From: Nitrosospira multiformis
GTDB lineage: Bacteria; Pseudomonadota; Gammaproteobacteria; Burkholderiales; Nitrosomonadaceae
Length of the DNA stretch: 54,062 nucleotides
Direction: 5' to 3'
Assembly: GCF_003050865.1 (NCBI RefSeq)
Contig: NZ_QAOK01000023.1
Span: forward strand, 1-54,062
Below are positions 47,501 to 54,062 of the stretch, one piece after another (position 1 is the stretch's first letter; every line of letters begins with the position of its first letter). Made by a program: the position numbers and the translations under genes. The notes below the pieces were generated by a model, which made no database searches, was not told the origin of the DNA, and saw nothing but the letters and a program-made list of their open reading frames with translations.

Positions 47501-48358
47501 TTATTGCATTTTAGCAGCTTCTCCCGGGAAACTCCTAAACCATCCACCGCTTACCCGCATTATTCCAGCAAGATCGGGATGGGAGAACATGTCCCTGAAG
47601 CCTGCTTCACCCAGGAGGCGTCTGCAAGCTTCCGCCTGATCGTAACCGTGCTCCAGCAGCAGTGAGCCTTCGGGCGCCAGATGAGCGGGAGCGGAAGCAA
47701 TAATCAACCGGATGCAGTCAAGACCTTCTCCCTGGGCTACGAGTGCAATCTGGGGCTCGAAGCGCAGATCACCCTGGGCCAGATGAGGATCGTCCCTTGC
47801 TACATAAGGCGGATTGGATACGATCAGATCAAAGCTTTCGCCGGCCACTCCATCGAACCAGTCTGCCTCCATAACGCGCACATTATTCAGCTTGAATCGC
47901 GCGGCGTTGGCGTTGGCAACGGCAACCGCGGCGGCTGAAACATCGACTGCGGTAACCTCCGCCACCGGACGATGCCTGGCCAGGGTCAGCGCAATAGCGC
48001 CGCTGCCCGTCCCTAAATCAAGAATCCTGCACTGGCAATGCGGAGGAATCCGCGCCAGCGCGAGATCGATCAATAATTCGGTTTCGGGTCGAGGAACGAG
48101 TACCGCAGGCGTGACGTTGAACTCCAGACTGTAGAACTCACGCGTGCCCGTCAGATAAGCAACCGGTTCGCCCAGGGCCCGCCTGTCTGTCAGCAGGTAA
48201 AACGCTTGCGTCTGCTCGGCGGTCAGTTTCTGCTCGGGATGAGCAAGAAGGTAGGCATGATTTACGTTGAGGACGTACTGCAACAGCATCCGCGCGTCGA
48301 TATCGGCAATGTTTCGGCGGGCTTGCCCCAGCGCTTCGAAAATTGTGATGGACGACAC
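47501..48358 (-). CDS. prmC: Release factor glutamine methyltransferase PrmC
   Basis: Methylates the glutamine of the GGQ motif in release factors. 285 residues with an N-terminal helical domain, LVPRPETELLIDLAL, the SAM loop ILDLGTGSGAIAL, and the catalytic NPPY in LIVSNPPYVARDD. It lies 13 bases after the gene for its substrate RF1 (prfA), the usual arrangement. Confidence 0.95.
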   Translation of the reverse strand: MSSITIFEALGQARRNIADIDARMLLQYVLNVNHAYLLAHPEQKLTAEQTQAFYLLTDRRALGEPVAYLTGTREFYSLEFNVTPAVLVPRPETELLIDLALARIPPHCQCRILDLGTGSGAIALTLARHRPVAEVTAVDVSAAAVAVANANAARFKLNNVRVMEADWFDGVAGESFDLIVSNPPYVARDDPHLAQGDLRFEPQIALVAQGEGLDCIRLIIASAPAHLAPEGSLLLEHGYDQAEACRRLLGEAGFRDMFSHPDLAGIMRVSGGWFRSFPGEAAKMQ

Positions 48359-48371
48359 CGGAACGGAGAAT

Positions 48372-49448
48372 CTACTCCGCCATTGCCGCCAGCTGCTCGG
48401 CCTGATGCTCGGCCAGCAGCGCGGAGCAAAGCTCGTTCAAATCCCCATCCATGATCTGCTCGATCTTGTACAGCGTCAGGTTGATGCGGTGATCCGTTAT
48501 CCGCCCCTGGGGAAAATTGTAAGTGCGGATACGTCCTGAACGGTCACCCGTACCTACCAGGGACTTGCGCGTTGCCGCCTGTTTGCTTTGCTGCTCCTGC
48601 ATCTGCTTGTCGCGGATGCGCGCAGCCAGCACGCTCATCGCCTGCGCCTTGTTTTTATGCTGGGAACGGCCATCCTGGCATTCGACCACGATTCCCGTCG
48701 GCAGATGAGTAATGCGCACGGCAGAATCCGTCTTGTTGATATGCTGGCCCCCTGCTCCGGAAGCGCGAAAAGTGTCGATTCTCAGCTCGGCAGGATTGAG
48801 CGCGACATCCTCGATCTCGTCTGCTTCGGGCATCACCGCAACGGTGCAGGCGGAAGTATGGATGCGCCCCTGCGTCTCGGTCGCTGGCACCCGCTGCACC
48901 CGGTGCCCACCCGATTCAAACTTGAGTCTGGAATAGGTGCCCTCACCGCTGATTTTGGCAATGATTTCCTTATACCCGCCGGCGTCGGACGGGCTTTGCG
49001 AAATGATTTCCACCTGCCAGCGCTGGCGTTCAGCAAAGCGTGCATACATGCGAAACAGGTCGGCCGCAAATAGCGCAGACTCGTCTCCCCCGGTACCGGC
49101 CCGGATCTCCAGAAAAATATTGCGCTCATCGTTCGGGTCTTTGGGCAGCAATTGCTTCTGCAATTCCGCACCATAACGCACCAGCCTCTCTTTGGCATCC
49201 CGTATTTCGGCATCGGCAAACTCGCGCATGTCAATGTCAGCAGCCATCTCCTGCGCGGTATGAATATCCTGCTCGCTTTGCAGATAAGCGTTATACAAGT
49301 CGACCACGGGCGCAATCTCCGCACGTTCACGCGCCAGCTTGCGGTATTGATCGAGATTGACCATGATGCTTTCGCTGCTCAGCAGACGATTCAACTCCTC
49401 CAGGCGCACGCTGAGTTGCGTGAGCTTGGCAGCTATACTTTTATTCAT
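48372..49448 (-). CDS. prfA: Peptide chain release factor 1 PrfA
   Basis: Recognises UAA and UAG stop codons. 358 residues. The RF1 codon-recognition tripeptide PAT is present in [15 protein letters not shown], and [15 protein letters not shown] carries the GGQ that enters the peptidyl-transferase centre. The start overlaps the hemA stop by four bases (ATGA), so hemA and prfA are translationally coupled. Confidence 0.96.
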   Translation of the reverse strand: MNKSIAAKLTQLSVRLEELNRLLSSESIMVNLDQYRKLARERAEIAPVVDLYNAYLQSEQDIHTAQEMAADIDMREFADAEIRDAKERLVRYGAELQKQLLPKDPNDERNIFLEIRAGTGGDESALFAADLFRMYARFAERQRWQVEIISQSPSDAGGYKEIIAKISGEGTYSRLKFESGGHRVQRVPATETQGRIHTSACTVAVMPEADEIEDVALNPAELRIDTFRASGAGGQHINKTDSAVRITHLPTGIVVECQDGRSQHKNKAQAMSVLAARIRDKQMQEQQSKQAATRKSLVGTGDRSGRIRTYNFPQGRITDHRINLTLYKIEQIMDGDLNELCSALLAEHQAEQLAAMAE

Positions 49449-50707
49449 TCTGAGGGATGAAGGTGATACAGGCGGCTGATCAGGTCGACCAGATCGTCAC
49501 GCTCGTCCTCAGCGGCGTGGTTGAGCGCGTAGGAGGGTAAATGGAGAAACTTGTTGGTAAGCCCGTTGCTCAGGGATTCGATGATTTTCTGCGGATCCTC
49601 ACCTTTGGCCAGCAGTTTTTTTGCACGTTCCAGTTCATGACGTCGGTAACGCTCCGCCTGGTCGCGCAAGGCGCGTATGGTGGGCACAACGTGGCGCGAT
49701 TCCAGCCAGTGCATGAAATTGACCACATTCGAGTCGATAATCGCCTCTGCCTGCGCCACCGCTCCCTGCCGGGAATCCAGACCTTCCTTGACGATATCGG
49801 CAAGGTCATCTACTGAATAGAGGAACACATCATCCAGCTCCGCCACCTCAGGCTCCACGTCTCGCGGCACAGCCAGATCCACCATGAAAATCGGTCGGTG
49901 CTTGCGTGCCTTGATCGCCCGCTCCAGCATGCCCTTGCCAAGAATGGGGAGCGTGCTCGCGGTACAGGTGACGACAATATCGTGAAGCGCCAACTGGTCG
50001 GGAAGCTCGTTCAGGGTGATGACTTGCCCGTTCAACCGATGCGCCAGGGCCTGGGCCCGCTCGACAGTCCGGTTGGCGACAGTGATGCGCTTCGGATGAC
50101 GGGCAGCGAAATGGCTCGCACATAGTTCGATCATCTCGCCCGCACCGATGAATAACACGCGCTGCTCGCCGATGTCCCCGAAAATGCGCTCCGCCAGCCG
50201 GGTGGAGGCCGCTGCCATGGAAACGGAATTTGTGCCGATTTCGGTGGAGCTGCGAACCTCCTTCGCAACAAAAAAGGTGCGCTGGAACAGCTTGTGCAAC
50301 AGCATGCCGAGCGTCCCTGCGTGCTCAGCCGATTTTACTGCATCCTTCAACTGGCCGAGTATCTGGGGCTCGCCCAGCACCATGGAATCCAGTCCGCTTG
50401 CAACGCGAAAGGCGTGCTTCACGGCTTTTTCCCTCGGCAACCTGTAGAGATACGGCTCAAGCTCACGAGTCGGCAACTGGTGAAAATCCGCCAGCCAGTG
50501 GGTGGCTTCGTCCGGTTTATCGGTACTGCAATAAATCTCGGTGCGATTGCAGGTAGAAACAATCGCCGCCTCTCTCACCGGACGATGGCTTACCAGATCG
50601 TGCAACGCATCCTCCATGGCGTCCGCTGGAAACGACACCTGCTCGCGCACATCCAGCGGCGCGGTCTGGTGGTTGATGCCGAAGGCAAATAACTGCATCG
50701 AAGACAC
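49445..50707 (-). CDS. hemA: Glutamyl-tRNA reductase HemA
   Basis: First enzyme of the C5 route to 5-aminolevulinate; its product is used by HemL (34241-35518). 420 residues with the catalytic Cys53 in [12 protein letters not shown], the NADPH-binding [15 protein letters not shown], and the C-terminal dimerisation helices. First gene of the hemA-prfA-prmC run, with its promoter in 50708-50800. Confidence 0.95.
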   Translation of the reverse strand: MSSMQLFAFGINHQTAPLDVREQVSFPADAMEDALHDLVSHRPVREAAIVSTCNRTEIYCSTDKPDEATHWLADFHQLPTRELEPYLYRLPREKAVKHAFRVASGLDSMVLGEPQILGQLKDAVKSAEHAGTLGMLLHKLFQRTFFVAKEVRSSTEIGTNSVSMAAASTRLAERIFGDIGEQRVLFIGAGEMIELCASHFAARHPKRITVANRTVERAQALAHRLNGQVITLNELPDQLALHDIVVTCTASTLPILGKGMLERAIKARKHRPIFMVDLAVPRDVEPEVAELDDVFLYSVDDLADIVKEGLDSRQGAVAQAEAIIDSNVVNFMHWLESRHVVPTIRALRDQAERYRRHELERAKKLLAKGEDPQKIIESLSNGLTNKFLHLPSYALNHAAEDERDDLVDLISRLYHLHPSE

Positions 50708-51129
50708 GTTAGCTCAGTACCGGCTGAATTTTAAAATTTCGTGATTATAGTATTACAAGCATTTGAATACCAACAATTGGAAGAGTTTCGGGTCCAGAAA
50801 AAAATATGGGAACAGTGTCAAGCGGGATCAGTAACCTGTACGTCAGGGAGGGAAACTTCATAGTTCAATTCGATTGATTGGGAGGGCAAGGCCGCAAGCT
50901 TCCTCAATGTAGTGCACTGTGGGCTCAAGGGGAACATCATTCCCAACATTAAGAATCTTTTCCAGGAAATCCCCGTGACTGGTATCCTGAGTCACAGCCC
51001 ATTGTGCAATAGCTGGTCTTCAGATTACCTTAGCCATGCTTGAGATCAATATCCGCGGAATCACCAAGACGAGTAGAGAGGATTGTGCGCGCACTAAAGC
51101 ACAACTCTATCATTTAGCCCAAGAACCCC
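50708..51129. other. Intergenic stretch between hemA and AI-2E transporter, with a possible ORF remnant
   Basis: No recognised gene. On the minus strand 50858-51019 is an open stretch of 53 codons without a start, reading as plausible protein (DFLEKILNVGNDVPLEPT, then HYIEEACGLALPINRIEL-stop). This looks like the C-terminus of a lost gene, though I do not recognise the family. The rest should hold the divergent promoters of hemA and the transporter. Confidence 0.4.
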
Positions 51130-52314
51130 ATGAACTCACCCTCCGATGAATCGCCGATCGAATTGAAGGCACCCGCCCTTGAGGTTGCCGCACCGATTGT
51201 TACCGAAAAAATATCTCTCCTTGACACTGAGCCAAGGGAAAGGAACTCAACGGCTCTTTGGATACTTGCATTCATCGCAGTCATTGCCGCGCTATATCTG
51301 GCGCGGGCTTTCCTTGTTCCACTATTGTTTGGCATCCTGGTAAGTTACACATTAAGCCCGGTGGTGGATTGGTTTGAACGCTATCGTATTCCGCGCGCGT
51401 TGGGGGCGATATGTGTACTGGGAGTGCTCGTCGGGGGCACCTCCTGGATGACACTCTCTTTAAGCGCCGATGCGGCGATAATGGCTGAACAACTTCCGGA
51501 GACGGCTCGCAAGCTGCGGCAGAGTTTAAACATTTTGCGCGATGGGAACTGGAGCACATTGCGCCATGTTCAGCAAGCCGCGGACGAACTCGGGCGCGTG
51601 GCTGTCGACGCCGGTCTGGAATCAGCAGCAGACCGCGCAGTCATAATCAAGGAATCGGAAAATAGTACATGGCTGCGCGATCTTATGCTCACGCAGTCAG
51701 CGCTGCTGGTCACGTTTACCGCACAAGCCCCGGTAGTATTGCTGCTTACTTATTTTTTGCTGGCCGCAGGCAGCCATTTCCGACGCAAACTTGTACGGTT
51801 TGTCGGCCCGACGCTTTCCCAGAAGAAAGATGCAGTACGGATACTTGAAGAAGTAGACAGTCAAATCCAGCGCTACCTCCTTGTCATGTTGATATCGAAT
51901 GTTTTAATTGCCGTCATGACCTGGCTGGCGTTCGAAATGCTGGGACTGAAGCATCCCGCCGTATGGGGGGTAGCTGCCGGAGTGCTGCATTTTATTCCGT
52001 ACCTGGGAACTGTCGGAGTTGCGCTCGCCTGCGGCGTTGCCGGGATGCTGCAATTTGGCTCGCTTGGCCAGGCATTCTTGCTGATAGCGGTATTTTTGCT
52101 TATTTCAGGCGTGGTGGGAATGGTGTTTACCACATGGCTACAGGGCAGATTTGCACGCGTGAATCCTGCAGTTCTGTTCATCGCACTGTTATTCTTCGCC
52201 TGGCTGTGGGGCATAGCAGGTTTACTGCTCGGAGCCCCATTACTGGCTATTGTCAAAGTAATCTGCGATCGAGTCGAATCGCTCAAACCGGTGGGCGAAC
52301 TCCTGGGGCAGTAA
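51130..52314 (+). CDS. AI-2E family transporter (PerM/TqsA-like)
   Basis: Inner-membrane protein of 394 residues and about eight membrane segments with a central loop. LARAFLVPLLFGILVSYTLSPV near the start, LTYFLLAAGSHFRRKLVR, HPAVWGVAAGVLHFIPYLGT and VNPAVLFIALLFFAWLWGIAG are typical of the AI-2 exporter superfamily. Members export the AI-2 signal or act as sodium-proton antiporters; the substrate is not known here. The polar N-terminus of about 35 residues is longer than usual. Confidence 0.88.
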   Translation: MNSPSDESPIELKAPALEVAAPIVTEKISLLDTEPRERNSTALWILAFIAVIAALYLARAFLVPLLFGILVSYTLSPVVDWFERYRIPRALGAICVLGVLVGGTSWMTLSLSADAAIMAEQLPETARKLRQSLNILRDGNWSTLRHVQQAADELGRVAVDAGLESAADRAVIIKESENSTWLRDLMLTQSALLVTFTAQAPVVLLLTYFLLAAGSHFRRKLVRFVGPTLSQKKDAVRILEEVDSQIQRYLLVMLISNVLIAVMTWLAFEMLGLKHPAVWGVAAGVLHFIPYLGTVGVALACGVAGMLQFGSLGQAFLLIAVFLLISGVVGMVFTTWLQGRFARVNPAVLFIALLFFAWLWGIAGLLLGAPLLAIVKVICDRVESLKPVGELLGQ

Positions 52315-52599
52315 TCAACTTTTGCATTGACGGATGGGCGCCCCCGAAGAGGCAAGGCGCTAGAGGCTGCTAATGCAGCACTCAGAGCATGGAACAATAG
52401 CGACACTACCAACTTCCGCCGCGAGCTGTTAAGCAACTTAAGGTAATTTTTTTTAAATGTGGCCTACCGAACAGTATGAGCTGCTAAAAAACGTTAATCT
52501 GATTTCCAATGCCGTAGCGATTTACTGAAATAACGGCAAATCATCTCAATATCAGCAAATCATCATCTCTTAAATTTCGTAGAAAAAGGAGATCGACTT

Positions 52600-52785
52600 A
52601 TGAATAAGGATCAAGTGAAAGGAACCGCGAAAGACATCGCAGGAAAAATTGAGGAAGAGGCCGGAAGGGCGGCAGGAAGTAAAGAGCATGAGGCTAAGGG
52701 CCTTGGCAAACAAGTTGCCGGCAAGGCACAGAAGAAATATGGAGACGCCAAGGAAGCCGTGAAGGACGCGGCAGACAAGCTTTAA
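52600..52785 (+). CDS. CsbD-family stress protein
   Basis: 61-residue hydrophilic protein rich in Lys, Ala and Glu: MNKDQVKGTAKDIAGKIEEE followed by KGLGKQVAGKAQKKYGDAKE. CsbD-like proteins are induced by general stress in many bacteria and have no known reaction. A strong ribosome binding site (AAAAAGGAG) precedes the ATG by 8 bases, and an intrinsic terminator follows, so it is probably a short single-gene, highly expressed unit. Confidence 0.92.
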   Translation: MNKDQVKGTAKDIAGKIEEEAGRAAGSKEHEAKGLGKQVAGKAQKKYGDAKEAVKDAADKL

Positions 52786-52818
52786 ATCAACTTTCCAGAC
52801 ATCCCCTTCCTCTCAACC

Positions 52819-52840
52819 AAAACCCGCTTCGGCGGGTTTT
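52819..52840 (+). terminator. Intrinsic terminator of the CsbD gene
   Basis: AAAACCCGC and GCGGGTTTT pair around a stable TTCG tetraloop, followed by more T. This is a textbook rho-independent terminator 34 bases after the CsbD stop. Confidence 0.9.
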
Positions 52841-53398
52841 TGGCTATTTGATTCAGCCTGCAAGCCTTCCCCTTCTTTTTCTGAAGAAGACTTACATCAC
52901 TCCAGAGTTGTCGGCCTGTTGGCTCCGGTAATAATGGATCGGCATATCTCAAGGAGTTCAAGGGATCAGGGCAGAGTGCCCATCCATTTCACTTGCGTTT
53001 CACCTTCCTGCTGACTTCCTCCCAGGTGGCCCCTTAATAGAGGTCATGGATGCTGCCGAGCATCCTGTGCACACTATAAATTCTGTAACAAACCGTCCAT
53101 ACAATCGAGCCCGAAAATGGCTAAATATATTCCCTATGTAAGAACCGAACAAGGCTACATAGAACGAAGTTCTTACGCTATTTTCAACTCCCCGGGTAGC
53201 AGTTCCAGCAGTTGCGTAGCTCCCTATATACATGAAGAACAGCTTGTCGGATGGCCTGAATCGAAGGTGTACTGGGCTGCTAAAGTTGGACCGTGGGTCT
53301 GGCTCCCCTCGATCTCTGTCGGATCACATTCCTGGTCGATAACAGGCCGACAATAAAACCGAAGCGATGGGCATGTCAGCAGTACGTGGATAGGGTGT
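52841..53398. other. Intergenic stretch, no supportable gene
   Basis: About 560 bases between the CsbD terminator and the Nudix gene. Short frames occur on both strands (the longest about 79 codons), but none has recognisable sequence or a convincing ribosome binding site. Confidence 0.5.
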
Positions 53399-53866
53399 TT
53401 ATTCGTTCGAGGACAGCTTTTCGCTGAGCTCTTCAAGAAAACCTTGCTGCCCAGGACGAATGCGTCGCTTTCCTTCGGGAATGTCAAACCACTCCGCTCG
53501 ATCCACCTCCGGGAACTCCCGGATTCTGCCGGAGCCTTTCGGCCATTCCATGCTGAAAGCATTTGAGATCAACCCTGAGGAGTCCCAATCGCTTTCCGTA
53601 GCCCAGGCGTCCACCCGCTTCCCGCTGGGTTGCTTGCGCTGTGTAAGTGGAAGGAAGGGGCCTGATGGACGATGCCCGGTTTCCTCGAAAAACTCCCTCA
53701 ACGCAGCCTGAAGCGGTTCTTCATCCTCCTCGTATTCGCCCTTTGCAATCGACCATGCACCGAGATCCTTGTTTTTCCAGAACGGACCTCCAGGGTGGAC
53801 AAGCAGAACCTCCAGCCGGCCATTCCGTCTGCGATAGAGCAGAATACCCGCGCTTTTCTTACTCAT
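53399..53866 (-). CDS. Nudix hydrolase
   Basis: 155-residue nucleoside-diphosphate-linked-moiety hydrolase. The Nudix box GX5EX7REUXEEXGU is complete at 43-65 (GEYEEDEEP through REFFEETGH). KKSAGILLYRR at the start and the WFDIPEGKRRI segment are typical of the MutT/DUF4743-like group acting on small phosphorylated compounds. The substrate is not known. Start ATG 53866. Confidence 0.92.
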   Translation of the reverse strand: MSKKSAGILLYRRRNGRLEVLLVHPGGPFWKNKDLGAWSIAKGEYEEDEEPLQAALREFFEETGHRPSGPFLPLTQRKQPSGKRVDAWATESDWDSSGLISNAFSMEWPKGSGRIREFPEVDRAEWFDIPEGKRRIRPGQQGFLEELSEKLSSNE

Positions 53867-53939
53867 GCTGATGATAATTCGACTGCCCGCTACAGGATCA
53901 ATCCGAAGAGCGTATTAAATGTTTTGAAGTACTCAACAA

Positions 53940-54009
53940 CCACCAGCTAAAGCTGGTGGGTTAGTGTTACGGACTGAAAGTCCGGATACGCGTCGACTAA
54001 ACGACGCGT
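53940..54009. repeat. Three tandem perfect hairpins, possible IS200/IS605- or REP-type end
   Basis: Three hairpins follow one another in 70 bases: CCACCAGCT/AGCTGGTGG (53940-53959), CGGACT/AGTCCG (53970-53984) and ACGCGTCG/CGACGCGT (53988-54009). The first resembles the structured ends of IS200/IS605 elements, but no transposase lies within the window. The window ends 53 bases further on, so an element could continue outside. Confidence 0.5.
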
Positions 54010-54062
54010 CCTAATCGGGTTCCATCTTGAAATCATCGTCAGGCCTCGGCTCGAAATGATGC

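Noticed and set aside
53117-53356. 79-codon plus-strand frame between CsbD and the Nudix gene
   Set aside because: Composition is unusual (a run of five Ser, many aromatic residues), with no ribosome binding site and no recognisable family.

Overview
The window looks like chromosomal DNA of a betaproteobacterium, most likely an ammonia oxidiser of the Nitrosomonadaceae (Nitrosospira-like). The reasons are the set and order of housekeeping genes (ubiC/ubiA/ubiD, purM-purN, thiD-thiE-hemL, map-glnD, metE/metR, hemA-prfA-prmC-grxD), a diheme cytochrome c4, and a CADD-type p-aminobenzoate synthase of the kind known from Nitrosomonas. The genus is an inference from gene content, not from a marker-gene match. 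No rRNA, tRNA, CRISPR array or complete insertion sequence was seen.

Layout. 1-620: fragment of an AIPR-type (abortive infection) protein. 622-3016: ubiD and ubiA on the minus strand. 3013-20072: a secondary-metabolite island consisting of a 14.3 kb four-module non-ribosomal peptide synthetase (NRPS), a guanidinoacetate-methyltransferase-like enzyme and a convergent Sfp-type phosphopantetheinyl transferase. The island is flanked by two diverged copies of the ubiC-ubiA junction: a decayed ubiC next to intact ubiA on the left, and an intact ubiC plus the first codons of ubiA on the right. 20249-24914: response regulator, TDT-family anion channel, orphan FecCD permease, HAD phosphatase and hda. 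25121-31453: purM, purN, a DUF3108 protein, an RsmB-like RNA methyltransferase, a frameshifted phospholipase-D-type nuclease, an MscS channel and a small membrane protein. 31507-36414: a membrane protein, gloA, rubredoxin, thiD-thiE-hemL and cytochrome c4. 36499-44295: SPOR protein, map-glnD, metE and divergent metR with a MetR box. 44471-54062: pABA synthase, YedK/HMCES-like protein, YqaA, grxD, the hemA-prfA-prmC run, AI-2E-family transporter, CsbD, a Nudix hydrolase, and three tandem hairpins that look like the end of a small mobile or REP-like element.

How the genes fit together. The NRPS reads C-A-T-C-A-T-E-C-A-T-C-A-T with no terminal thioesterase. The Sfp-type enzyme inside the same island would load its four carrier domains, and the methyltransferase 28 bases downstream is the likely tailoring enzyme. 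The NRPS carries signs of recent internal recombination: the first and last condensation domains share about 1,045 bp with two differences seen, and the ends of adenylation domains 1 and 2 share about 674 bp at roughly 97% identity. The best candidate for an undescribed system is this compact NRPS-methyltransferase-PPTase island and how it came to split the ubiC-ubiA operon.
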